Part shown: piece by piece, positions 45,332 to 54,794 of the stretch
How the letters are laid out: each line of letters starts with the position of its first letter
How positions within the stretch are numbered: position 1 is the first letter of the stretch
Made by a program: the position numbers and the translations under genes
DNA from: a virus
Direction: 5' to 3' (one strand)
Length of the DNA stretch: 64,000 nucleotides
IMG/VR virus record: IMGVR_UViG_3300022937_003185
Coordinates: 30,240 to 94,239 of that record
Notes under the pieces: generated by a model
The model's database searches: none
What the model saw: the letters and a program-made list of their open reading frames with translations, nothing else
What the model was told of the DNA's origin: nothing

Positions 45332-45337
45332 TATAAT
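45332..45337 (+). promoter_or_regulatory. Possible -10 element TATAAT
   Basis: TATAAT lies in the gap after the double terminator, 33 bases before the preferred ATG at 45370. A new promoter is needed here because transcription from upstream should stop. No well-spaced -35 hexamer is seen; a late-type or extended promoter is possible. Confidence 0.4.
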
Positions 45338-45369
45338 TCAACGTGTAATCTATCTAGATGGAGTTATGT

Positions 45370-45888
45370 ATGGATTTTACAGATGTGATTGATGAAAAGT
45401 TGGCGACTTTAAGAGCTAGTCGGGAGACACTGGAAAAAAATGCTTCTGATTTTATGTTCCACGTACACCGAGTTAACGAGCAACTGTTAGGCGCTATAGA
45501 ACAGATTAATGACCTTGAAGACGATCCAGCGCTGATTAAAGCTGAGTTTGCGTCAGTGATGAAGCAGGTTGCTCCCGTCCTTGTGAGTTCTTGGAACACT
45601 GCTCACGGTGATCTCGGCGCTCTTGATCAAGAAATAAAACGTTTCGAAGAAATGAGGTCTATGTATGTAGATTGGTCGTTACAAACAGCAGAGCCTGAAC
45701 AAGAGAGCGACCTTCTTCCGCAATCTGATATCGTGCAATATGAACCTGATATCGTACAAGGTGTTCTTGACGGAACAATTCCTGAGCCAAGTAAAAACTC
45801 CGCGATCCGGAGAAAGCCAGGAACACGTCCACCCCTAACCCTCAAGCAATATAGGCAAATACAGGGTGGTGAAGATTCTAGTGAGTAA
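45370..45888 (+). CDS. Helical protein of unknown function
   Basis: A 172-residue protein from the preferred ATG. The first ~100 residues are acidic and helical with coiled-coil character (DEKLATLRASRETLEKNASDF; EQLLGAIEQINDLEDD). A Pro-rich acidic middle and a basic tail (RRKPGTRPPLTLKQYRQIQGG) follow. Another ATG at 45358 is in frame but has no ribosome-binding site, while GGAG at 45360-45363 is spaced 6 bases before 45370. No family recognised. It opens a new transcription unit after the double terminator and precedes a long series of structural genes, so an assembly chaperone or scaffold-like role is possible but unproven. Confidence 0.6.
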   Translation: MDFTDVIDEKLATLRASRETLEKNASDFMFHVHRVNEQLLGAIEQINDLEDDPALIKAEFASVMKQVAPVLVSSWNTAHGDLGALDQEIKRFEEMRSMYVDWSLQTAEPEQESDLLPQSDIVQYEPDIVQGVLDGTIPEPSKNSAIRRKPGTRPPLTLKQYRQIQGGEDSSE

Positions 45889-45899
45889 TACTTAAGGGT

Positions 45900-46838
45900 A
45901 TGGCTGGAATACTAGACAAAAAGACAAGGTTTGTTGATACGTTCTTAACTGATCGTGGCAGGCAAGAGCTAGCGAAAGGTGAGCTTCGTTTTTCGTTTGC
46001 TACTTTCTCTGACTATGGCACGTTTTATGATACAGACATATCCAACCCCAGGGTTGCTAGCGAGGTAACTTCTAGAATTCAATTTGAAGCAGCAAACCGC
46101 CACCAAGACTTGGTGATACCTGAGTATGATGCGGACGGAGGAATGTTATATCCGACTGACGGATTTGACTTGGTCAATGGTCAATTATCTATATTAACTG
46201 GATCTGATACGCTTCTAAAGGGATCATCGCTAGTCGCTTCTGCGTCTGTTGCTATATCTGATTCGATGCAATCTTTTAGTGACATTCGCCCATTACGCTC
46301 TGAAGAAGCTATACAGAGAACAACTGGATTTGAGCTAAGTCTTGAATCTAACGTCTTTGAGGTAAATTCTACGTTTCCCTTGTCTCAAGCTGCACCAAAA
46401 GAAATCTTGCTTGAGAACGCTGAAAGTCTGTGGCAGGATAAGAAACTGACTCATGTTAGAAACTTTCAATTCTTGCCACCTGTGAATAAAGTGTCTGGGA
46501 AGGTACTTAAAGACTTTCCGAGACTACAGCAGCCAGCTCCGCTTTCTTATGAAGATCTTAGAATAGAGCTTGAAGGGCTTAGTAGCAATGAGTGGTCAGG
46601 TGTTGGTCCCCCTGCTGAAGTTGTTTTTGAAAACACAAGCCCTCAAAATAATTTAGTTTGCCAAGTATGGGAAATAACGAGTTCTAGCGTGGAAAAGCTT
46701 CGAATGATAGATTTTGGTGAATTTGCCGATGCCGACCCATTCTCTCCTGGAAAACATGTTTTCTTCGTCGGCAAGCTGATGGATGATTCCACTGGCGATA
46801 AGACTTTCTTAAACCTATTTACGGTGGTGTTTGATTAA
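45900..46838 (+). CDS. Virion structural protein with LTD-x-GR N-terminal motif
   Basis: A 312-residue protein whose N-terminus, TRFVDTFLTDRGRQELAKGELRF, matches the (V/F)-D-x-x-L-T-D-x-G-R-x-x-L-A motif also present in the gene at 54795. This motif recurs at the start of structural proteins in large T4-like phages, as I recall. After the motif come strands with FATFSDYGTFYDTD. The C-terminal domain (VCQVWEITSS; HVFFVGKLMDD; FLNLFTVVFD) is beta-rich and unassigned. It overlaps the next gene by one base (TAATG). Confidence 0.62.
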   Translation: MAGILDKKTRFVDTFLTDRGRQELAKGELRFSFATFSDYGTFYDTDISNPRVASEVTSRIQFEAANRHQDLVIPEYDADGGMLYPTDGFDLVNGQLSILTGSDTLLKGSSLVASASVAISDSMQSFSDIRPLRSEEAIQRTTGFELSLESNVFEVNSTFPLSQAAPKEILLENAESLWQDKKLTHVRNFQFLPPVNKVSGKVLKDFPRLQQPAPLSYEDLRIELEGLSSNEWSGVGPPAEVVFENTSPQNNLVCQVWEITSSSVEKLRMIDFGEFADADPFSPGKHVFFVGKLMDDSTGDKTFLNLFTVVFD

Positions 46839-49375
46839 TGTTACTAAGAGCCCCAGTTCTAGAAGAGGATATTATCACTCTGCCTTCTCATCCTGCTGAG
46901 ATCAGAAATATCATATTTCGTGAAGATTCTGATATCATTTTTTATCGTGTGACTGTAATGCTTGACGTAGACGCCGTCATACAGAATGATTCTTATAACC
47001 TTAATGCATTTGTGTATAAGAAAAAGCCTGATGAGAATCTTGCTGAAAGAAAAGTTACTTCTCCACGCCGCTGGAAAAGAAAGACTAAAAGGTTAGAGAA
47101 AAAAGTTCGCCGCAATGCAAAAAAACGCCGTGAGCAAATCATAGCCAGAACCCGTGTTGATGTGTCAAAATACATCAGCAATGACCTCGCAAACGCAAAA
47201 CTAGCAAGCTTGACCAGGCAACAGCTAAATAGCATTTCTGCTTTATCAACTGTGGTGAAACCACTAGATCCATTTACGCAAAACGTCAAGGCTTCTATCG
47301 TCACATCGACTCCTGGCATTAACCCATTTAAGAAGAAGGCTTCTAAGAGTGCTAAAAAAAGTAATTTAAGCACAACAGTGAATCAAACACCAAACGCTAA
47401 AGTACCAAGCTCCCCCAAATTTTCAAAAAGCATTTTAAAGTCAAAAAAAGATCCTGCGTCTATAAATTCGTCGTCTTTAGTTTCTCTTAAGACTCTGTCT
47501 AAGCCGTTACAATCGCTAGCTTCAAGTTTTGTCTTTACACCACCAACAGCTCTTCAAGCTCTTCCTATTGTTCGTGTTTCTCCACGACAGAAAAAAGTAG
47601 ATTTTGTTTTAAGGATCTCGAGAAATAGACTTGTAGATGCTTCATCATTCTTCTTGAAGCTTGAACTTGAGAATAAAAAAGGAATCAAAGTAGATGAAGC
47701 GTCATGTGTTATTCCCCATGCAAGGATACTGAATACGTTTATTACTCCCAATGCTGCTCCTAAGCTTGAGGCCGAATATATCAAACCTGGCGCAATTTCT
47801 GTGAGAATCACCCCGCCCCGTGATAGGATGGCCAAAACCCTGAAAGTATTTCGACGACTTACTGCGCCTGTAGAGGGAGGTACTGATTCTGGATCTGCGT
47901 GGAGTATTGTTTATAATTCTTCTATAGAGGGTAGCGCTGAGGTAGCTTTTAAGGATGAGATAAGTACCTCCAGGCCAGTGCTCTATAGAGCTGTAGCATA
48001 CGGAGAAAATTCTAAGCCTTCCGAGAAGTTCGCCTCTACAGTCGTTTTGCCTTTAAAACAGTTTGCAGTAAAGCAGACGGGAGCTTTGACAGCTGTTCCA
48101 CGAATGACGACCAGCGGCTCAAACACATTCGTCAAAGTCATGGTAAAAGATATACCAGATGACGTTGTTACAGTGATGTTGAGAAGGTACGATTTGACGA
48201 CCGCATCTGACGCTAAGAGAAAGGCATCAACCGGCTCCGGATTTGTATACGTCGGAAGTACACCAGATCTACAAACACTTGGTGTTGAACAGCTCGGTCC
48301 AAATTCGTCTGTGTCTTTCACAGATTTGGCAACCAAAACAGGAAGAACCTACAGCTTCGTACCTGTAGGTGTAACCAAGGCAGGTCGTGAAATCGTGGGT
48401 TCTTCTGCAATTCTTGAGATCCCTATCTCTCCCTCAAGAGAAAAAGTCAGAATGTCTGTCACTGCTCCAAAGATAGTGTCCGCCGAACCGGCTTCTGCCG
48501 AGCTGTCATTCGAGCTGTCTGCCACATTCACTGAATTCGGCTTCTCTGAAGTCAGAAATACGCTGGAGTCAGGAGGTCAGAAATCGTTATTCGATAATAA
48601 TTTGATCCAAGATCGTGATAAGTTCGAGTCGTTAATAAGTTTCTTAGTCGAACGCCGAAATTCTAAGACAGGAGAGGAAGAGAGCTTTGGCGTAGTCCAA
48701 GCTGGTGAGTTTTTCGATAATCCTGAAAAAAGAGAAGAAAAAAATGTGAAGCCACCAGAGCCTGGAACAGAATACACGTACATTTTTACGGCTCTTATTG
48801 CCTCTGCCGAGTCTTTGTTTCCGACTCTGACAAGAAGTGATGTTGATATAAGGACGCTACAATCCTTTTCAAGGAAGGTTTCAAAGTTCCAGAACCCGCT
48901 ATCGTTAAGTAGAGCTACACTACAGTCCACACAGCGGCAGCAGGACAAGACACGGCCTTCTCGTCTTGAACCGTCCGACCCAGTGGTCGCTGGTCGTACA
49001 GATGTCCAAGTGGTTCATGAAATAAGATTTCCGCTGTCTTCTAGAGACGACAATACACTTAGGATAGAAAACTACAAGAGCTTTAATCGTTTAGTCTGGA
49101 AAACGTCTCAAGCAAACACGATCGACCATTTCAAGATATACGTTATCTCTTCCGGTGGTAGAGTATTAATAGATACTGTACATTGTGATGATTCAACTTC
49201 TGAGTTTTATTATAGACATTACAGCAAAGATTATGCCGTGAACTATAAATACGTAATACAACCAATAAACTTGGCCTATGAAGAGCTCTCTCCTATCTAT
49301 AGTCGATCAATCAAAGCTTTTAGCGCCTTGAAGACCTTGTCATTGTCGAGCTTCACTAAGATTAAGAGGCTGTAA
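46838..49375 (+). CDS. Virion structural protein with basic region and FN3-like domains
   Basis: An 845-residue protein. Residues ~70-115 are extremely basic (RRWKRKTKRLEKKVRRNAKK), as are ~160-215 (Lys/Ser-rich), which could contact DNA or an acidic partner. From ~300 on, repeated fibronectin-III/Ig-like strands appear, for example SVRITPPRDRMAKTLKVFRR, PVLYRAVAYGENSKPSE, and near the C-terminus FNRLVWKTSQANTIDHFKIY with YKYVIQPINLAYE. No enzymatic motif was seen. It is coupled to both neighbours by TAATG overlaps. Location in the virion is unknown; the gene group suggests tail or baseplate. Confidence 0.58.
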   Translation: MLLRAPVLEEDIITLPSHPAEIRNIIFREDSDIIFYRVTVMLDVDAVIQNDSYNLNAFVYKKKPDENLAERKVTSPRRWKRKTKRLEKKVRRNAKKRREQIIARTRVDVSKYISNDLANAKLASLTRQQLNSISALSTVVKPLDPFTQNVKASIVTSTPGINPFKKKASKSAKKSNLSTTVNQTPNAKVPSSPKFSKSILKSKKDPASINSSSLVSLKTLSKPLQSLASSFVFTPPTALQALPIVRVSPRQKKVDFVLRISRNRLVDASSFFLKLELENKKGIKVDEASCVIPHARILNTFITPNAAPKLEAEYIKPGAISVRITPPRDRMAKTLKVFRRLTAPVEGGTDSGSAWSIVYNSSIEGSAEVAFKDEISTSRPVLYRAVAYGENSKPSEKFASTVVLPLKQFAVKQTGALTAVPRMTTSGSNTFVKVMVKDIPDDVVTVMLRRYDLTTASDAKRKASTGSGFVYVGSTPDLQTLGVEQLGPNSSVSFTDLATKTGRTYSFVPVGVTKAGREIVGSSAILEIPISPSREKVRMSVTAPKIVSAEPASAELSFELSATFTEFGFSEVRNTLESGGQKSLFDNNLIQDRDKFESLISFLVERRNSKTGEEESFGVVQAGEFFDNPEKREEKNVKPPEPGTEYTYIFTALIASAESLFPTLTRSDVDIRTLQSFSRKVSKFQNPLSLSRATLQSTQRQQDKTRPSRLEPSDPVVAGRTDVQVVHEIRFPLSSRDDNTLRIENYKSFNRLVWKTSQANTIDHFKIYVISSGGRVLIDTVHCDDSTSEFYYRHYSKDYAVNYKYVIQPINLAYEELSPIYSRSIKAFSALKTLSLSSFTKIKRL

Positions 49376-52300
49376 TGTCTGATTTATTAAAAGATCTAAA
49401 AACTAAAGACAATCCTGCGAAAGGCTCTACTGCTCCTGTGACCTTAGAAGAGCTGTTGCTGAATGAAAATCAGGTCATTCAAGACGTAGCAGAAGTGTCG
49501 ACAGAACAAGACCAAGAAGAGACTGTCGCTAAGTCACGCCGTGAACGCCGAAAGAAGCTTAAGACAAATCGGGTTGTTGATAGAGCAAAGTCCAGTCAAA
49601 GTTCTAGAGTACAAGATAGAGCTAACTTAAGAAGACAAGAGAAGAATGTCTCTAATCTTCTAGACAGACAGAAGGCTTCATCACCAAAGAAAGAGGTTCA
49701 AAAGCTAGAGTTCGTGGGTTCACCGAGAGGACAAATGAAGAAAGCTTTTAACACCACAAACAAAAGTGATGTTAAGATAGTACGACCCGTACTTCTTGGT
49801 GCTTTTGATTTTGAGCCTATCCGCGATGGCTCTGGATGGACTCCTGCTGGTAATCTTCTACGCCTTAAGAGGGCAGTCAGACAACTAAAGGTAGACAAAC
49901 AGGTAAGCATCTCTATTAACGATACTAGTTTTTCTGAAGTCCCGTTAGTCGCCGCGCTAGAAGAATATTCCAAGTCAAGCGAGTTGTTTAGATCAAACTT
50001 AAATCCGTCAAATATCTCTCTATATGAAGAAGCGCTAACTGCCTTTGGACTGACAGTAGAAGACGGTGCAAGCTATACCGAAATCTTGTACACACTGATG
50101 ATAGAGTATAATAGGGCTTTAAAGGCAGGATCGGCTCGTCTAGATGAAAGTTCAGACCGTGCTATAGAGCAAGGAACATCGCTTGTTTCTTCTAAGGATG
50201 AAAAAATAGAATCGTATGTTGCCGCGCTTAAGGGTTCTGACAGTCAGTGTTATGATTTATTCGTGGATGCCGATGATGATGATATAGAAATATCTCTTAA
50301 GTGCATGCTTTCTTTGTTATCGAAAGAGGCACTTCTTTCATATAACACTCTGAAATACAACAGTGACGATGCTACAACAAACAATATAGAAGTCACGAGC
50401 TTGTGGGCGAGAAATCTTCTAATGACAAAAGAAGATAAAAACGCTATCAAGAAACCTTCTCGTGTTACAGCGAACGGAAACTTTACACGAAAGACTGCAC
50501 ACGGAATATGCTTTTCTGGTAAAGACCCGGAAACGAATAGAAAGACGTACAATTATCCTTTTGAACCGTCTCAAATAATAACAGCAGATGGTACGAAAAC
50601 ACTCACGAGTTTTGATTTCGCTGAAAGAGCCTCCAATACTTCTGGAGTGGTTTATTATGGTGTTAATGAGAACGGCGAAATAGCAGAATATGAAACCCCA
50701 TATGAAGCCACGTCTGATGGCTTGAGCCGTGTGAGTTCACAAATCACTTCGCTGTTCGACACTTCCAGTATAGGAACCGGCGATTCTTATGCCGTTAGTT
50801 TCTTGACTGGTATCCTTGGTTGGATGAGTCTGTCTGCGGCCGTTGCTCCTAATTTTACGAAGTTCATGGTAGGTCTCCAAGCAATGGTTGAAGCAGCCGA
50901 AAGTAAAGACATACTTGATGAATTCATGATGTACTTGGCGTTTCGTCAGGAGAAAATTCAAGACTACGACGGTGTAGGTGATCCGTTACCGGGTCCAGCA
51001 ACAGTGTTGCGTCGTTCAAAAAGGCTAAGAAAAAAGCTTGCAAGCGCCGGTTCCGGAAGGAAAAAAACTACATTAACGTCAAACCCAAGAAAAGTGTCTG
51101 TTTCCCCTCCACCTGGAGAGTCTTCCGGTACCAAGACGTTTGTATCACCAGAAAAAAGATCACAGATAACAACCCAAGACAGAGTTTCTAGCTCCGACTC
51201 CGGTACCCTAGAGTCAATCTACGATCTGACGTTTGAGGAAGTAGCAGCTAGACTTGCTAAAAAACTTTCAAGAAGATTTTCCTATAACAGTGTAAGGTTT
51301 TCTGTTGATCCATCGAAGACGTTATCCATAGACGAAGATATTGTAAAGTCTGCTCTGACAGATTTGACGAATGCTATATTTGAGTCAATGATGAACTATA
51401 GCCAGATTGTAACGCAGGGTATGTCTAAGATAGATGACGAAGACCCGAAAGTCTTTGTGGAGTCTAAATCAATACTCAATAGGTACAACGAAAGCGCCTT
51501 TAGCGTCTTTTTCATCTCGATATGTTGTAAGCTTGCTAAGCTGATTGTTGGTCCTCGTGCCTCAATCACCACCGGGTCTTCGATGTATGCAAGAATCAAA
51601 GCTCCCGGGGTGAGTAAGTCCTCGACTTCTTCTGGTGAAAGAACTAAAGTGAAAGTATCATCTTCTTACTCTACCGACTTGAGAGAATTAAGCGAGTTTT
51701 TGAGCTCTGACGAGCGTGATACATCTGACATAATAGACACATATCCGACGTTGGCTTCGATTATATCATCGCTAGCCGAAGAAGAAGAGTTTTTGCGTAC
51801 GTTTGCATCATCTTTAGCTACATTCTTTTCAAATGTAAATAATAGTTTTGGTTCATTGAGAGATGCTCTTAGCGCAGAGATAGACGGAAAGAAGTTATCA
51901 GAATATCTCGGTTCAGTGACTCCTTCTTCTGACCTCACCAAGCTTATGAAAACGTATCCCTATTTTCTGAACGCTAGTGACATGATGTATAATAACGTCA
52001 AAGTGAAAAATAAGACCACAAGTAAAGATGGTTTTCGCTCTTTATTATCTATAGAGCAAAAGAAACAAAGAGTCTTATGTATTGGTATACCTGCGGGTCT
52101 GATAGAAAAGACCAGATACGAGCCAGCTGAAATAGAAGATGTTTCATCATCTGCTGCTCAAAATGTAGATGACAGTGTCTTCTCTATTCTGATAGAGAAA
52201 GTCGACCTGACAGATCCTGATATTAAATACAAGGATAAGGAGTTTGAGTTTTCAAGAAACTTATTCTGTATAGGAGCTGATCCTTACCTGGCGTTCCTGA

Positions 52301-52938
52301 ATGTAGATAACAATTTCTCGTGCGCGAAAATTTGGAGATATCATGCACAAAGAATGTACGGTGATGATATCGTGAAAAATCATTTAACTGACTTTGCTCT
52401 TAAACAGTACGCAGAACTACAACTTGACGCTAATTTTTTTGAGAGTTCTTTTACAGCTGGAGAGAGAAGTCAGAGTAATAAAATAGACGTGCCAGCGCTG
52501 AGATATGTTGATACCACAACAGTCGAGTTTTTGTCTGCTTCAAATCTTGCTTTCGATCCACTTTCAAGAAGTGTGTCAGATATGGCCTTTTATTCCGAAG
52601 GCTCAATAGACATTGATAAGGTGAGAATGGAAGACCATTATGAATACTCTGCTTTCGAGTTTTTGAATTCTTACGGTGTAAGATTTATTCCAGAGTTCGA
52701 GCAAACCAGACTTAACAAGGGTGTACTGTTTGAGAAAGTTATCTGCGTTCCTATTGATGACTCTACCTTCGAACTAGACTTAGACGACGATGTCGATGAT
52801 GAGCAATCATCTCAAGAATCCGCTGCAATACAAGCAAGGCTGACATCACAAGATGAGGTTGGGATAGGTCTAGAGACGTCTCAAGGCGTTGATATGTATA
52901 CTTACAGAGTGTCACTAAAAGTAGGAAGAGAGGTGTAG
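49375..52938 (+). CDS. Large virion protein (1187 residues), unrecognised
   Basis: The N-terminal ~120 residues are charged and probably disordered (KSRRERRKKLKTNRVVDRAK). A helical middle (FDFEPIRDGSGWTP and after), another basic, Ser-rich segment near 540-580 (RRSKRLRKKLASAGSGRKK), helical sequence around 620-830 and a mixed C-terminal domain follow. No domain is recognised. The gene is flanked by two proteins with FN3-like regions and overlaps the first by one base, so the three (46838, 49375, 52940) are probably co-expressed partners of one virion sub-structure. Confidence 0.55.
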   Translation: MSDLLKDLKTKDNPAKGSTAPVTLEELLLNENQVIQDVAEVSTEQDQEETVAKSRRERRKKLKTNRVVDRAKSSQSSRVQDRANLRRQEKNVSNLLDRQKASSPKKEVQKLEFVGSPRGQMKKAFNTTNKSDVKIVRPVLLGAFDFEPIRDGSGWTPAGNLLRLKRAVRQLKVDKQVSISINDTSFSEVPLVAALEEYSKSSELFRSNLNPSNISLYEEALTAFGLTVEDGASYTEILYTLMIEYNRALKAGSARLDESSDRAIEQGTSLVSSKDEKIESYVAALKGSDSQCYDLFVDADDDDIEISLKCMLSLLSKEALLSYNTLKYNSDDATTNNIEVTSLWARNLLMTKEDKNAIKKPSRVTANGNFTRKTAHGICFSGKDPETNRKTYNYPFEPSQIITADGTKTLTSFDFAERASNTSGVVYYGVNENGEIAEYETPYEATSDGLSRVSSQITSLFDTSSIGTGDSYAVSFLTGILGWMSLSAAVAPNFTKFMVGLQAMVEAAESKDILDEFMMYLAFRQEKIQDYDGVGDPLPGPATVLRRSKRLRKKLASAGSGRKKTTLTSNPRKVSVSPPPGESSGTKTFVSPEKRSQITTQDRVSSSDSGTLESIYDLTFEEVAARLAKKLSRRFSYNSVRFSVDPSKTLSIDEDIVKSALTDLTNAIFESMMNYSQIVTQGMSKIDDEDPKVFVESKSILNRYNESAFSVFFISICCKLAKLIVGPRASITTGSSMYARIKAPGVSKSSTSSGERTKVKVSSSYSTDLRELSEFLSSDERDTSDIIDTYPTLASIISSLAEEEEFLRTFASSLATFFSNVNNSFGSLRDALSAEIDGKKLSEYLGSVTPSSDLTKLMKTYPYFLNASDMMYNNVKVKNKTTSKDGFRSLLSIEQKKQRVLCIGIPAGLIEKTRYEPAEIEDVSSSAAQNVDDSVFSILIEKVDLTDPDIKYKDKEFEFSRNLFCIGADPYLAFLNVDNNFSCAKIWRYHAQRMYGDDIVKNHLTDFALKQYAELQLDANFFESSFTAGERSQSNKIDVPALRYVDTTTVEFLSASNLAFDPLSRSVSDMAFYSEGSIDIDKVRMEDHYEYSAFEFLNSYGVRFIPEFEQTRLNKGVLFEKVICVPIDDSTFELDLDDDVDDEQSSQESAAIQARLTSQDEVGIGLETSQGVDMYTYRVSLKVGREV

Positions 52939-52939
52939 T

Positions 52940-54742
52940 TTGAGTTTCGAATCAATACCAAGTAAGCCGCTTAACCTTTTTGATGTGCCAGAAGTTAATT
53001 CGTTATCTATAACTTTTTCTTACAATTTTTTTACGCCTGACGAGAAAGTCGATGAGTCTGGTAACGAGGCTATAAATGGAAATCTTTCTGAGAGGTTCCT
53101 ACGAAAAGGAACCGCCGACAAGACAAACTTGAACGCTCGTGTCCCGCGTTATGTTGAACTAAAATTTTCGGTATCTGATAGTAAGAAAAAAATGATGGGC
53201 CGCCAGAGTCGATCTTCTTCCCTTAAGTCAACCAGAGAGGAAGTGCTAGAAGCTCTTAATAATGGTCTTATTATTACAGAGGAAGATGTGTCCGCTCAAC
53301 GTCTTAAGTCTTCTGTCATCGGCAACCAGTCGCTAGACTCCGCGCTCGAAAGTTTCATGAGACTAGCTTTAAATAGATATTCAGCAGCTGTTGAAGAGTC
53401 GAGTGTGCAGGATGCTGTAAGGCTTCTTGCTGCAAAGACTAAAGTCAACTCAAGCTATCTATCTTCGAACATGGTTCCTCCTTCTCTGAACGAAAGACCT
53501 GATAACAAACAGTTTGTCAAATTTGTCACTAAGGAAAAGAAGGTCAAGTCCGCATTAGCTCTAAACACAGGGTATGCTACGATGGCTATTAAGCCGGCTT
53601 TAGAACAAGGAGCGTCACTATACAACGACGCGCTGATAAGTAGATATTCCGAGTATTCACAATCTATGACCCACCCTACCGACTTTTTTGTAACAGAAGA
53701 TGAGGGAGTATTTGATGTCCCATCTGCTGATATAACAAAAAGTGACGAAGAGTCATTCGTACCTGAAGCTTCTGTCATAGGCGTCATGTTTGAAAAATAT
53801 AGAGTGTACAAGGGAAAACGGTATCCAATGCCTGTGGTGCTAGCAATGGGAAACAGTCCATCCGCTGCTTATGATTCCCAAGTTGCATATGGGCAGACAT
53901 ACGAGTATATAGCGACAACTTTGGCAAAAGTAAAAATACCGGTGACTTCTGATGATGGTCGTACGTACATACAAACTATGTTCATTGCCTCAAAGCCTTC
54001 ATCTCCCGTACGAGCAAAAATCACAGAGGCCCGCGCCCCAGAGCCGCCGCAAGACATCAACTATCACTTCGACTACAGCTCTGAAGATCTTTATGTTACT
54101 TGGGCGCCTCCAGTAAACCCACAGCGCGATGTGAAATATATTCAAATATATCGAAGAAGCAGCGTTGATGAAGCATTCGAGCTAATAGCAAACCTCGATT
54201 TTGATGATTCGATCATAAGGAACAAGCCGATAGAGAGTATTGATGAAAGTTTAACTTCTGCATATTCGTCAATGCCTACATATTTTATAGATACCGAGTT
54301 TGGAAGAGAGAGCTCTTACATTTACGCGTTAGTCGCAGTGGACGCCAGATTAATCAGCTCGCCGTACTCTACACAAGTTAAAGTGACATTTGATAGTCAA
54401 AAGAATAAAGTCAAGAAAGAGTTAGTCAGTTATGCCGGCGCGCCAAAGCAGTACCCAAACTGGATGATTAAAGAAAACTTTTTCGTTGACTCTATGAAGG
54501 ACTCTTCTCATGAGAAAGTTAATATTTACTTTAACCCTGAAGCATATACCGTTGTAAAGGGAAATGGAGAATCTTTCCCGGCGTTTTATTCGACGACCAT
54601 TGATCCTCTTTCAAAGTATGTGTTTCAATTTATGAATACAGATAGACTTTTAGAAAAGAAACTGGAAGTAACAATAAACGATGAAGTGTACCAATCAGTC
54701 GTGGCTGCGTCGGAAGTAGCTGGAGAAGATGATGACGAATAG
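52940..54742 (+). CDS. Virion structural protein with FN3-like domain
   Basis: A 600-residue protein. A fibronectin type III-like domain lies at ~368-490: PEPPQDINYHFDYSSEDLYV, TWAPPVNP, KYIQIYRRSS, YIYALVAVDARLISSPYS. The N-terminal 300 residues are mixed and unassigned, with a polar segment SKKKMMGRQSRSSSLKS. The start codon is TTG at 52940, 2 bases after the upstream stop; GAGAGGTG at 52928-52935 is correctly spaced and no in-frame ATG lies near, so TTG is credible. Ends in an acidic tail (GEDDDE). Role in the virion unknown. Confidence 0.6.
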   Translation: MSFESIPSKPLNLFDVPEVNSLSITFSYNFFTPDEKVDESGNEAINGNLSERFLRKGTADKTNLNARVPRYVELKFSVSDSKKKMMGRQSRSSSLKSTREEVLEALNNGLIITEEDVSAQRLKSSVIGNQSLDSALESFMRLALNRYSAAVEESSVQDAVRLLAAKTKVNSSYLSSNMVPPSLNERPDNKQFVKFVTKEKKVKSALALNTGYATMAIKPALEQGASLYNDALISRYSEYSQSMTHPTDFFVTEDEGVFDVPSADITKSDEESFVPEASVIGVMFEKYRVYKGKRYPMPVVLAMGNSPSAAYDSQVAYGQTYEYIATTLAKVKIPVTSDDGRTYIQTMFIASKPSSPVRAKITEARAPEPPQDINYHFDYSSEDLYVTWAPPVNPQRDVKYIQIYRRSSVDEAFELIANLDFDDSIIRNKPIESIDESLTSAYSSMPTYFIDTEFGRESSYIYALVAVDARLISSPYSTQVKVTFDSQKNKVKKELVSYAGAPKQYPNWMIKENFFVDSMKDSSHEKVNIYFNPEAYTVVKGNGESFPAFYSTTIDPLSKYVFQFMNTDRLLEKKLEVTINDEVYQSVVAASEVAGEDDDE

Positions 54743-54763
54743 TTTATGTTGTTTTCCGGGCGA

Positions 54764-54772
54764 TATATTTAA
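54764..54772 (+). promoter_or_regulatory. Possible promoter element TATATTTAA
   Basis: The 52-base gap before 54795 holds the same nonamer as the leader of the abundant gene (43708-43716), 23 bases before the ATG and upstream of a perfect AGGAGG. Two identical occurrences in gaps are suggestive, not proof. Confidence 0.3.
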
Positions 54773-54794
54773 CAATGGTTCAGGAGGAAATTAG

